Below are positions 8,463 to 19,654 of a stretch of 64,000 bases of DNA, piece by piece. Every line of letters begins with the position of its first letter. The stretch's first letter is position 1. The stretch comes from Strobilurus pachycystidiatus (Eukaryota; Basidiomycota; Agaricomycetes; Agaricales; Physalacriaceae). The stretch spans positions 1,426,001-1,490,000 of the forward strand of contig JAHLMK010000002.1 in NCBI GenBank assembly GCA_019915135.1, given 5' to 3'. A model generated the notes under the pieces. That model was not told the origin of the DNA. It did not search any database and saw only the letters and a list, made by a program, of their open reading frames with translations. The position numbers were made by a program, and so were the translations under genes.

Positions 8463-9689
8463 TAGTTCTCTGTGGTAATGTACCGCTTTCCTATGTGAGA
8501 CCAATCCTAGAAGGACAGGACTCTAGCTTGTATACCCTAATGTGCTAGCAATTTTATGGGTGGGTAAGGCATGGGATCACAGTGAGGCAGGTGGGTGGCA
8601 TAAGACAAGCAAAGACATGAATGACACTGCAGGCAGTTTATCTGCAAGGGCGCAGATTGGGTCCGCCAGCATGCTTGCAAGGTAAAGACGGGAGCGTTGC
8701 AATGTCGCTTGCGGTTTGAAGAATGAACGCGAGTGAATAGTGCAGATCCGACGAGTCCGGGAGCAGCAAAGGAGCCTGGCGGGCAGTGAGTGAAGGCGGG
8801 TTAGCAGAAGCTGATGTATGCGCCAGCGCTTATACTGATGCGCTGGCAGACAATGGTGGCGGCGAAAGGACAGCCGAGCCATCACAGTCAAGTGCTAAAT
8901 GACTGTGACCGTAACTTGACTGACGGCCTGCGTCGAAAGACTCCCTTCCTTCAGCGAGTGACAGAATGAAGGCGGCAGAGTAGTCATGCACAATGAAAGA
9001 GTAATGATTCCATGCATCAACATACAGGTTTACTCTGGCACAGTACTGGGTCTGTCGCGTCAAATCACTCCTTTGCAGCGGGAAACCACTGATTTACCGC
9101 GGCAAATGACTGGTGTCAGTTGGCCGGGACCCTGGCTGGCAGGTTCTAAGGGCAAGACAAATCTGCAATGAAGACTTACTCCAGTGAAGACCTGGCATAA
9201 CTGGTAACACCCCATGAAGACTTGCTTGAAACTCTACAGTATTCTCTATATATTTGTTTGTCTTTGCAACAGCCAAGTGGTCCAAGTGTGGTCTCTGAAA
9301 GACCGTTCGAAGACGTGGCCAGTGCCCACAGGCGGCATCTCGGCTGACCGCCAGGTAAGACATCGAGGTGCATCGATGTTTTGATGGTGTCACCTTGATG
9401 TGGCTCGACCTCGCCTTACAGCAACACTAGTGTAGCTCTTCAGACTCAGTAGACTCTCAAAACATACCCTGTAAACTCACCTTTGATGGTTAAGGACTGT
9501 CGTCCGCATCGCGCTCAGTCCCGCCGTACCACCGCCGCATCCCGCCTCAGGCCGTGGCTCAGGCCAGAGCCGGGCCGTATAGCACGGCTCTAGCTTGGCT
9601 TGACACTTCAGTGAGCCAGAGCCGGGCCAGCAGATCACTAATATCAAATGATTGGCTACCTGTGTGCATGCAAGGCAAGGTAATATACT
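8463..9689. other. Non-coding boundary stretch between mobile elements and RPN8
   Basis: No frame on either strand shows coding character; the short ORFs are random-looking. A GC-rich patch at about 9555-9630 carries two copies of GAGCCGGGCC and inverted GGCTC/GAGCC words, again like element debris. The end serves as the 3' flank of the RPN8 gene. Confidence 0.5.
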
Positions 9690-10842
9690 CTACTCTTTCA
9701 CATCCTTTTTGTCCGTACTACTCTTTTCGCCCTCCTTGACGCTACTCTTGTCCGTCTTCTCATCACCGTCATCTCGTCCAATGGTAGCTTTGTTGTCAAC
9801 CAAAGCATGCAGTGCAATGACGGCCCTAAGCAGACTGCTCATATATATAACGAGGAGCTCATCGTTGGCGCTACTGGTGAAGCTCTTCATCGTCTCCGGT
9901 TCTGACAGGTCCGGTAGCAGGTTCAGAGCGTCCTGGAGATAGTAGACAATCTGGTGGTTGACGGGCATCTTTCCGGTGGAGACGTCAATGAGATAGCGCT
10001 GAACGTCTGAGAGGCGAGATGAGAGACCGCGAAGAGATGAGAGCTGTTCCGTGACGCGTGTCGCCAGCGTAGTAGTCGTGGAGTCCTTGATGTCGCGTAG
10101 TAGATGCTCGACACCAATTTCCTCAGCCTCTTCTGCTTCGATCGCTGACGGTACGTGAAGGAAGGTTTTTCGTGTTTCGGTCCCATCCTAAACAGAGATG
10201 AGATCAGGGGAGAAGAACATGTCGAGGGCGTACGTCTTTGATCTCTTCCACAGCAAAATACGCATCCGTTGGTATCCCCACCGTCGACGGCCGCACATCC
10301 ACGATAACCATCACAGGCCGCGCAATGAATTTCTTGAACAGGTCGTTGATCTCTTGGTCACTCGCTCGAAGTTTCGGCCCGGAGTGGTACCAGCCAATCA
10401 TCCGCTCCTTGGCTGGGTCCAGTGAGAAAGGGACTCGCGCCAGCGCAAAGTCACGCACCGTTGACCTTCTTGAACATCTCGTACATGCCCTGAATATAAT
10501 TGTGGTCCAAAAACCAAGTCTTGCTGTCCTTCTCATCTTCTTCGAACGGAATGCCAAATGAGTTCGCCACGTTTATTGTTCGCCCATTGTCCTGGCCCAA
10601 CAGGACACCGACGACGCGCTTCTGGGAGTTTCTTGAGACGGCGCGAGCATGGTGGTCAGCGACTGATAGAAGGACCAGCGGGTGGACGACTATGCTGAGG
10701 TTAAGAAACACACGGCGGTCAGACATCTGAACGACGCACTAACTGTCGTGTTGGCGAGAACTGTTAACTATGAACCGTTTAGCTCGAGTTGGGCTTTCCT
10801 CGTAATATATACACTCACTTGCTCAGTAGTGCTGGCCACCAT
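9690..10842 (-). CDS. RPN8: 26S proteasome regulatory subunit RPN8 (PSMD7)
   Basis: Exons (read downward) are 10819-10842, 10459-10726, 10234-10412 and 9690-10187, all with GT-AG introns and intact frame, giving 322 residues. RPN8 is the catalytically dead MPN-domain partner of the deubiquitinase RPN11 in the proteasome lid. The MPN domain opens [13 protein letters not shown] and continues with [43 protein letters not shown] and [13 protein letters not shown]. The metal-binding JAMM histidines of RPN11 are missing, as expected for RPN8. The C-terminal half ([32 protein letters not shown]) and charged K/D/E tail also match. The first exon encodes only eight residues. Confidence 0.96.
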
Positions 10843-11165
10843 GGTTGCTGAGAGGAAATAATGGTGATGATGACGGGCTAAGGAAGATCTGAGATTGACG
10901 CGACGCGCGTAAAGTTTGGCATTGTTTGTCTACATCTTTGCGTATCGCTTTTTGCTTTGCGAGCTTGCCATTTATCTCAGATATCTAGCATCTCTAACAA
11001 CGGGCAATCTGCGCGTTCCAACCCATCCCATCAACTGTCCTTCCAGCCATACTAATCGGCGCATACTGTCCAGATGTATCGTAAATTGTGCGCCAAACGG
11101 CGTGGATGGTAGCTCTGACTCCTCCGCTCTCCCGGCGTGCATCATAAGTAGACCACAGTGCCTGT
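10843..11165. other. Intergenic spacer between RPN8 and RLI1
   Basis: This 323-bp stretch holds the RPN8 promoter side and the RLI1 3' flank. No ORF of coding character and no RNA gene seen. Confidence 0.5.
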
Positions 11166-13477
11166 TCAATCTTCCAAGAAGAAGTAGTTCCCAGCGGCTA
11201 AAGGTGGATAAGAAAATGCACAGCTGAATGGGAGGATGACACATACTCTTCTGCTCGCGATCCTTTACACTGTTGAGCTTGTTCACGCGAGGTCGATAGT
11301 TGGTGGGATCGCGACGGAACGTGATCTCCAGTGAAGCCAAGAAACGGTTCATGCCAGACAGCAACGTTTGTGGTCTGTATATGGAGGTCAGGCGATGACT
11401 TGGGGATTGAAGTATAAGACGTACGGGGTCGCAGTCGCGGACACAGCAGGTTGACCTTCGAAGACAATGACACGATCGGCGAGATAGGTGGCCATGATGA
11501 AATCGTGCTCAATGACGAACGCAGTCTTCTTGGCATGGAGAATGAATCTGTAGTGCTCCGTTGAGCAGAATTGTTGGTGGACGGCATATGGACTACCTTT
11601 TGATGACTTTGCTAGCAATGATACGCTGTTCGGAATCCAAGAATGAACTCGGCTCGTCCAGAAGGTAGACGTTGACGTTAGACATGCCTGCATGCACATA
11701 TCAGTATTTACCTAGGACAGTCCAAAAAGACAACTGACCGAGAGCAAGAACGATAGCCACACGTTGAAGCTCTCCACCCGACAGTGTCTTCACCTCTTGA
11801 TCCATGATGTTCTCGAGGTTCATCGGTTTTAACACATCCGTCTGGAACTGCGGGTGCATGAACGCCTGTTTGATACGCTTCAACAACAGCATCCGAACGG
11901 TTCCAGGGAACTTGGGTGATATCGTCTGAGGCTTAAGCGAGACAGACATGCTCAATTTGTCTGTGGCAACATCCGGCGTGTCTCCGGCGAGCAACCGAAC
12001 GAAGGTCGTCTTACCAGTACCATTTTCACCCAGCATGACAATGATTTCGGAATCGGTAAAGCTGCCAGCCTCGACTGTGAGCTTGAAGTTGCCAAGAGTT
12101 TTGGTCATCGAGGGATATTGGTAGTGGCGTGTTTTGTCGACGAGGACTTCCTCAGCCGTCTCGACCATCTTGAAGGAGAGCGATTCCTGACGGAATCGCA
12201 AGTTCTCCGTCGGAATAAACCCGTCCAAAAAGATATTGATACCTGCACATTATGAGTATTCGCCGTATATATATATCTCGCAGAGAAACTCTACGAACCT
12301 TCTCGTACAGATGAGGGCATGGTCACGACTCCGTACATCGACGGTTTTCCGTACAAACAGCAGATGAAATCGGATAGATAGTCGAGAACGGAGAGATCGT
12401 GCTCGACGGCGACAACATAAGCATCTGGCTTGAGCAAAGACCGAATGACTTCGGCGGCCTTCAATCGTTGCTTGATATCGAGGTAACTGGAAGGCTCGTC
12501 GAACATGTAGCTAGAAAGTTGATGAGTACAGCACAGAGAAGAAAACACGAAGCATACACATCGGCACGTTGAATACACGACATCGCGATCGCAAATCGCT
12601 GCAGCTCCCCACCGGACAGCTGTGAGACATCTCGCTCCAGGACCTTGACCAGCTCCAGCTCCTGGCACATCCAGTCCTTGTTGTCGAGCTCGAGCTTGGA
12701 ATCCAGCATGTCCGAGACCGTCATATTTCCCTTAATGGCCCTCGGGATGTGGTCGACATATTGTGGCTTGATCAACGCCTTCAAGTTGTCTTCCAGCACT
12801 TTCGTAAAGTAGTTTTGAAGTTCGGATCCACGGAAATATTTGAGAATTTCTTGCCAGTCGGGAGGATCCTGCGACATATTTGATCAGCGGAACGTGGATT
12901 GAAGAACGTTGGACGCACATCGTATCGGCCAAGGTTAGGCTTCAATTTCCCGGCCAGGATTTTGAGCGCGGTACTCTTCCCAATACCGTTCGTTCCCACA
13001 AGTCCCAGCACCTGTCCCGGACGCGGCGTCGGTAGCCGATGCAGTTTGAAAGCATTGGCAGTGTATCGATGGGTGACCTCCGATTCTAAGTTCGTCGGCA
13101 AGTTGATGATAGCAATAGCATCGAAGGGGCATCTGAGTGTTATGTTTCTGTCAGAGAGATACAAGCAAATGGGCGGGCAACGCACTTTTTGACACAGATA
13201 CCACAACCGATACATAGAAATTCGGATAAGAACGCAATTTTGTCGGTGGGCTTGACCTCTATACAGAGTTTTCCTTTTGATGACAGCTATAAGCATCTTT
13301 CTGTAATGATTTTGCATCCACGCACCCATTCGTACAACAGGACATGACTGAGGCGTAGATCAGAAAAAAAGGGCGTGCAGAACGCAGCTTGCGTACCTTT
13401 TTACATTCTTGAGCACATCGCTTCGGCTTGCAGCGATTCGCATCTACAATGGCTATACGAGTGATTTTGTCGGCCAT
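11166..13477 (-). CDS. RLI1: ABC protein RLI1 / ABCE1 (ribosome recycling, Fe-S)
   Basis: Eleven exons, read downward: 13397-13477, 13326-13347, 13186-13273, 12919-13132, 12558-12868, 12299-12510, 11739-12242, 11597-11687, 11425-11547, 11247-11374 and 11166-11197. They give 601 residues, the usual ABCE1 length. The N-terminus carries the two 4Fe-4S cysteine sets (CKPKRC...CKKSCPVV and [13 protein letters not shown]). The first ABC domain has Walker [10 protein letters not shown] (about 110-118) and [10 protein letters not shown]; the second has GENGTGKTT and [10 protein letters not shown]. The hinge-linked C-terminus ends AGNYFFLED. The protein splits ribosomes after termination in the cytosol. 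A 22-nt exon 2 is required for CPVVRMGKLCIEV. Confidence 0.97.
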
Positions 13478-13799
13478 TCAGGTGGATCCGATGAGATCTG
13501 GGTATAGAGATGGTTTATAAGTGACCCTTGCGACGTCGCGAAGGACGGCTCCGAGTTTGGATGTGGCTGTACGTCCACGATCCAATCACAGCCAAGCCAT
13601 AAACTTGCTAGTTCCGACTGGCTCTGTCGTCTGAATGAGTCTGGATGGCTGGCTATCGTCGTCGGTCACGACTGCACACTTACATAGAACATAAATAAAT
13701 TCCTAATGTAAGTACATAACGTGTAACGAGAAGCGAAAGATGAATCCATGTAAGTAGTGCGAATTAAGCAAAAAGATAAGACCAAATGTCCTTCCGTTC
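13478..13799. other. Spacer between RLI1 promoter and HSE1 3' end
   Basis: A 322-bp stretch with no coding frame or RNA gene visible. It should contain the RLI1 promoter and the HSE1 terminator region. Confidence 0.45.
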
Positions 13800-16637
13800 T
13801 TAAGCAGTCGTTCCAACGCCCTGATAGCTTCCTTGAGCCGGCGGTGCTCCCCCTCCTCCGCCAAACGAGGGATTCCTAGCCGCCGCTTTAGGCAGAACCC
13901 ACGAAGGTGTGCTGGCCGCGATCACTGGACTTTGCTGAGGAGGCGGAGACGACGCATACGATTGCGGCGGCGGAGACGAATATTGCTGAGGTACGTGATG
14001 CAGCTGCGGTGGCGAGGAGGAATACGGTTGCATCGGTGCAGATGCATATTGAGGACCACCCAAAGGTTGGGGAGCCCCAGCGGCGTTATCTTCGGGGTAA
14101 GGCGAGGGAAGAGCATCCACACTAGAAGCACGAGCATCACTCGACGTCGAGTATTGCTGATGATGCAGAATCGGCTGCTGTTGGATGGGCTGTGGGTAGG
14201 GCGAGGGAAGGGCTTCCATACTCGAAGCACGGGCAACACTCGATGTGGAGTATTGTCGCTGGAGCTGGACCGGCTGCTGTTGAATGGGCTGTTGGTGTTG
14301 GATTGCCTGCTGTTGAATAGATTGTTGAACAGCCTGCTGTTGAACCGGCTGCTGTTGGACCGGCTGCTGCTGAGCTGGCGCTTGCTCAACCGGCTGAGGT
14401 GGCCCAACCTCGTCCGTAACACCGGGAACGGAAATGAAATAAACCGCCCCGGCCAAATCCTTTCCTCCCTTCGCATAATACTGCGCCCACGCCTGGACGT
14501 TGGGATCGGCGTACACGGTATTCGGATCGTAAACATATGGCGAAATGACTTGTCGTTCGGGCTGAGCCTGTTGCTGAGCCTGTTGTGCCGCAGTGGGAGA
14601 GGGACCTTGGTGAGTGGGGGAGATCTGTCCCGAAGTTGGCTCCGGCTGGGTAGGAATTGCGCTATGTTGAGCCACTTGTGCTGGTGCAGGCCCTTGTTGC
14701 TGTTGTAGACCGGGCTGCTGTCCTGGGATAGGCCCTGGCTGCTGTCCCGCGACAGGTCCCGGTTGTTGCTGTGCTGGAGCGGGTCCTTGCCCAGTCGGTC
14801 CAGGTGCCGAAGCCGGGTGACCTGGCTGACCGGGAGCGGGGTGACCTGGCTGACCGGGAGCAGGTTGACCGGGATACGGTGAAGGTCCATACCCACCATA
14901 CGTAGGCTGAGGCTGACCGTACGGAGCCGGACCATACGCGGCGTACGGCTGAGGACCGCCAGGATACGCACCAGGCGAGGTCGCGGGATATACTCCTGCC
15001 GGCGCACCATACCCGTACGCACTCTCAGGACGTTGGAAGGGTTGTGCCGGAGGACGATACGCGCCCTGTGGGCCCTGATCGTACATCCCACTATGCCTCG
15101 AAAGACTCTCCTCCATCATGCGATCAAAGATGGTGCGCGCACGAACAAATGTTTCGTTCATAGACACCAAATCGGCTTGGGCATGATGAATCAGGGACTG
15201 TCATAAGCTGAGGAAATGGTACTCACCTCGTTTCTGGCTGTATTTGTCAATAAGCTTGACAATTTTGGGTCGGAGGGCCATGCTCGAACGATAAAGCTCT
15301 TGGATCTCTTCATTGTCCGCCAGGTTGTCCTTGGAAGGATCCAGCTGACGCAGCATCGTCAATAACTTTTCGACATTCACAGCCTGCGCAAAGACAGCAG
15401 CCTCCTGCTCCGCTTCTCGTCCGAGTTCGGCCGCAGTGGGTTCCGGCATTGCTTCCTACGAGACATGAGTTGACCAAAAATCAGTGCGAAAACCTTGAGA
15501 TACGTACAACGTAATTGACCGGGAAAATACCAGTTCGGCCTTTGAGCTGACCACGCCACCAGTCCTTGTAACCGCGGTCGACGACCTTGATAATATCGCC
15601 TTTATCGAATCCTAGTTCCCCCGGCTCCGTCGGCTCGAAGGTGTGCAGTGCGCGAACACGGGTGACAATACCGCTTGCCGTGGCTGCATTCGAGACTGCT
15701 GGGGTCGGACTCGCGGTAGGCGCGGTCACTGATGGCTGAGAGTGTTTGGGGGATGGAGTTCTTGCCGGTGCATAGCCGCCAGCGTACGTGGGCGTGTAGG
15801 TTGAGGATGAGGCAGTAACGTGAGAGCTAGACGCCGCTGCCGAGGAAGACGGTCCGGTATCGTTAAAGCGGTTCCATTGACCTCGTCCGCCTTTGTCCTG
15901 AATGGAGAGGGCGAGGACGCGTTGCAAGTCCTCTTCCTCCTTGCGCCGAATTTCATCATCAACGGCAGGTGGAGGGGGCTCTTGAGGCGTCTCGAAGCGG
16001 TAGTCTGCACGACAGATCAGCCAGCAGACACAGGCATGGGCCTGAGGGACGCACTCTTAGCCTGGAGACTCTTGTAGCAATCCTCCATAATGCCGAGTGT
16101 GGAGTCATTCGCGAATTCGTCCGTCCACATCGCGATGAGGCCAAGAGCACGCTGTTTTACTTTCTCGTGGGTGGTCTGGCGCTCGATGAGCAACTCGGAG
16201 AAGTGAAAATGGCATGGCAAGGCGCACCCTGTCGACAATAAGCTTCTCCAGTCCCTGTGTGAACGCCCGAGATGCTATCTCCCGGTGCAACTGGATATCA
16301 CAGTTCTTGGACAGCGACTCTGAGAGAGAGAGGGCGTATAGCTGGACATTGGGATTGCGATGCGCCAGACGCTTCAAAAGAGCCGCGATTACATTGTGAG
16401 CGCTGTGGACTGTGGGTCAGTGTGTGGAGAGGCGGCCAACGGTGCACGCTGCGTACCCTTCCTGGCCCTCGTCCTGCACTTTATCGCAGAGATTCATGAT
16501 GAGTTCCCAGTTTTCCGAGGTCAAGTTCTCGTCGGTGGTCTTGGCTGTAGATGCTATCAGGTCATCTCGTCGTCTCGGAATTGCGCCTACTTACTGACGA
16601 CATCGTCGTAGGGATTGGTGGATCCGCCGCCAAACAT
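13800..16637 (-). CDS. HSE1: ESCRT-0 subunit HSE1 (STAM-like), long Q/P-rich tail
   Basis: Exons (downward): 16595-16637, 16457-16544, 16228-16402, 16055-16175, 15508-16004, 15227-15455 and 13800-15175; 842 residues. The order is diagnostic of STAM/Hse1: a VHS domain (about 1-140, with TTDENLTSENWELIMNLCD and FANDSTLGIMEDCY), a ubiquitin-interacting motif (EEDLQRVLALSIQDKG), an SH3 domain (about 253-310, ALHTFEPTEPGELGF...DWWRGQ), then a GAT-like helical region with LRPKIVKLIDKYSQKRADL. It sorts ubiquitinated cargo at endosomes with VPS27. The last 410 residues are a low-complexity tail of P, Q, G, Y and A. The final acceptor is CCCAAG, chosen because it restores KRADLVSMNETF. Confidence 0.94.
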
Positions 16638-17143
16638 GGTGGTCGTCGTATAGAGGTAGAGATATCAAAGCGGGAACCCTGCGCTTATTAGGCGTCTCTG
16701 TGCACTGCGGATGGTGGGGGCTATGAGAGTGACGGCTGAGCCTAAGCGGTTACAGTGACTGTCACGTTGACTTCCACGATTTGATTTTGGACTGTTCATA
16801 GAACTCCAAAGCGAGCCGAACTCAAGTATGGCTTGAGGAAGACTGACCTGCTGTACAAAAGCTGTTTACAGAATGTCCTTTGATAGCAGTTTAGTTCTAC
16901 TTATTCCATTGCCTTGGCAAGCCGCAAATGAAGCCTTAGGCCTGATCAGTGGCATTGCTTTTCTACTAGGATCCACTAATCGCAGACACAAGCTGCTCAG
17001 ACATCCCTCCACATTCTGCGTTCTCCCAAACCCGCCACACATCCCGCTTGTGACCGCCACGCCAAAAGGGGAACGTATACTACCTCGGGCAGTGCACGTG
17101 GCTTGTACCACCCAACAGCTTTCTTCCTTCATCGTTGCACGCG
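16638..17143. promoter_or_regulatory. Divergent promoter between HSE1 and UEV gene
   Basis: A 506-bp non-coding region between two outward-pointing start codons (16637 minus, 17144 plus). It contains a TGACTGTCACGTTGACTT stretch with a CACGT core. Overlapping short ORFs on both strands look random. Confidence 0.5.
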
Positions 17144-17720
17144 ATGGCGAAGAGTACGTCGTTGCTGCTTCAGCGGCCCCGCCGCATCTGCTGATCATTC
17201 CACGCTCCAGTTCCACGAAACTTCCGTCTCCTTGAAGAGCTTGAGAAGGGCGAGAAGGGCATCGGCGATGGCTCTTGTTCCTATGGGCTCGAGGACGGCG
17301 AGGATATCATGATGAGCAACTGGAACGGCACCATCATCGGTCCTGGGCATGTGCGTCCCTATGCATCTCTCTATCCTGTTGCTGTACTGATCTACCTCTC
17401 AGACCGTGCATGAGAACCGCATCTACAGCCTCAAGATCACTTGCGGTCCCAACTACCCCGAAGTCGCCCCGACCGTCCAGTTCCTGTCGCGCGTCAACGT
17501 GCCGTTCATCAGCCAGATCGATGGCATGGTGGATCCCTCCAAGATTCCCGTCCTCAACAACTGGACCAGAAACTACAGCATCGAGAACGTCCTCGTCGAG
17601 ATGCGCAAGTGCGTCTCTGCCCTGCCTCTGTCTGGCTGTAAGCTGATACACTCTCTCAGGGAAATGGCGTCGCCCCACAATCGCAAGCTTCCCCAGCCGC
17701 CTGAGGGCTCCACGTTCTAG
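17144..17720 (+). CDS. MMS2: Ubiquitin E2 variant, MMS2/UEV1 type
   Basis: Exons 17144-17153, 17211-17350, 17403-17608 and 17660-17720 give 138 residues, starting [20 protein letters not shown] and containing [40 protein letters not shown] and [19 protein letters not shown]. This is the UEV fold that lacks the catalytic cysteine and pairs with UBC13 to build K63-linked ubiquitin chains for post-replication repair and signalling. The first coding exon is only 10 nt. The [12 protein letters not shown] motif spans that splice, which fixes the structure. Confidence 0.96.
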
Positions 17721-18247
17721 TCCGGGACATGACTCACGACTCGCCACTATCCATCGAATGCTCAAGCCACTTGTATAAATACCTCTGTATCGCTCCCAAT
17801 ACACCACCCCATCGTCCTAGACATTATCCGGCGCAATCCGTCTTACAGCCTATTGCGCCACATAAGCTTACCCAGTTTCGCTTTTGAGAGTGGCATGCTC
17901 ATCATGCTGCGCAATCTCTATTCGATCAAGTTGAGAAGCGATACGCGCGCGTATTCTCCAAGTCGGCTCAGATCCATCGCATCGTATCATGTACTATAGC
18001 TGCTATTCCGAGTCAGACCAAAGTTTACATTTGTCACGCCACCTTATTTTCATTCAATACACTGATCCAAGTCATCGCGAGATTTGCGTACTCAGCCTGC
18101 ACAGGAATACTGTGCAAAGCAGAGACACTGATAAAGGGTCATCGGTATCAAACCCCTAGTTGAACCTTCTCTCCCGCCATCATCATCATAGTCCATCATC
18201 ACAACCCCGCATACACCGACGACACCGCCCTCAATAATTCCCTAGAC
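17721..18247. other. Spacer between UEV gene and SEC14
   Basis: A 527-bp stretch with no coding frame or RNA gene seen. The end just before 18248 is C/T/A-rich, like a fungal 5' leader. Confidence 0.45.
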
Positions 18248-19343
18248 ATGTCCCAACAGCAAGCGAGCGCCAGCCCGATGCCAGAAGGGGTCACAGATCC
18301 AAATTACCAGCCTCTGCCCGGCCGGCTAGGCAACCTGTCCGTACCCCAACTGCACGCCCTCGAAAAGCTCAAGAGCGAGGTCAAAGGGGAGGGCTGGTTT
18401 GTCGAAGAACGCATGGACGATGCGCTGCTGCTACGGTGCGCCGATTCGCGTATCGCGAACACCATCTGATCTCGCCTGTTCGCCAGATTCCTCCGTGCGC
18501 GCAAGTTTGACGTGCCTTTGGCCAAGAAGATGCTGCAAGAGTGCGAGACATGGCGGAAGGACTTTGGCGTCGACGAGATTGTCAAGTGCGTTATCGCTCC
18601 ACGTCGCCGGACACGTTTTCTTGACCGCACTCATCGCAGGAGCTTTGACTTCAAGGAGAAGGAAGAAGTGAACAAGTACTATCCATCGTATTATCATAAA
18701 ACCGACAAGGTAGCGAATCATTTCGCATCGCATTCGGTCGCTCATCGCCTTGTCTCAGGATGGCCGGCCGGTCTACATCGAACGCCTGGGCCAGCTAAAC
18801 ATCAAAGCCCTCTATGCGGTCACCACCCAAGAGCGCCAGCTCCAACGCCTTGTCCTAGAGTACGAAAAGTTCATCAACGACCGTCTCCCCGCCTGCTCCA
18901 AGCACAGCGGTCACCCCGTCGAGACCTCCTGCACTATTCTCGACCTCTACAACGTCTCCCTCAGCAACTTCTACCAGGTCAAAGACTACGTCATGCAGGC
19001 CTCATCCGTAGGTCAGAACCGCTACCCCGAGACCATGGGCAAGTTCTACATCATCAACTCTCCTTGGGCATTCAACGCCGTCTGGAGGCTGATCAAGCCG
19101 TGGTTGGATGAGGTCACCGTCAAGAAGATCGACATCATAGGCAGCGACTACAAGGACAAGCTCCTTGCGCAAATCCCTCGTGAGAACCTGCCCAAAGAGT
19201 TTGGTGGACTTTGTGATTGTCCAGGTGGCTGCTCTTTGAGCGACGCCGGTCCTTGGAATGTGTCAGATGCAGTAAGTTTGTCTTCGTCACCTAATGGTCT
19301 CGCTACTAACGTTGGTTCACAGAAACCGGCGACCACCGCTTGA
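18248..19343 (+). CDS. SEC14: Phosphatidylinositol/phosphatidylcholine transfer protein SEC14
   Basis: Exons 18248-18435, 18487-18585, 18640-18709, 18759-19271 and 19323-19343 give 296 residues. The CRAL-TRIO N-terminal helices hold [18 protein letters not shown]. The lipid-binding CRAL-TRIO domain holds [48 protein letters not shown] and the final [18 protein letters not shown]14 couples phospholipid metabolism to Golgi secretion. The last intron (19272-19322, GTAAGT with CTAAC and CAG) is 51 nt, in frame and stop-free, so retention would insert 17 residues without truncation. Confidence 0.96.
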
Positions 19344-19654
19344 TTCCCTACGTGGTCAATGCTTTGGATGGTGATCTAATGGACGGAAACCAGGTATACC
19401 ACTATCAGTAACTACTACACTGGCGAGGTCAATATAGAGTAATGTTTGCAGCCGACCTACCAAAACAATACTACCTCGCCTTGTACCTAATTCATATGGA
19501 GGTTATTCTCGTGACTGTCGACCAATACCCTCGTTCAGATGGATACGACGTGCATAAAGTTAACCGAGTGATTCACGAAAGCAATATTGCGCGAAGTAAT
19601 AATGGTAATATTAACTATACACAAGATGAGATATGAAGAGTTCCTCTGAGTTCC
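19344..19654. other. Convergent spacer between SEC14 and FIP1
   Basis: A 311-bp stretch between two facing stop codons. One plus frame just after the SEC14 stop looks mildly coding ([16 protein letters not shown]), but it could be reached only by a different splice of the last SEC14 exon. Otherwise nothing. Confidence 0.4.

Noticed and set aside
8577..9393. Overlapping ORFs of 60-104 codons between the inverted-repeat element and RPN8
   Set aside because: Random-looking composition, no splice logic, no motif, and similar lengths on both strands.
13833..15091. Long plus- and minus-strand frames over the HSE1 tail
   Set aside because: They are frame shadows of the Q/P-rich repeats; the compositions (R/L-rich) are what CAG/CCG-type repeats give in other frames.
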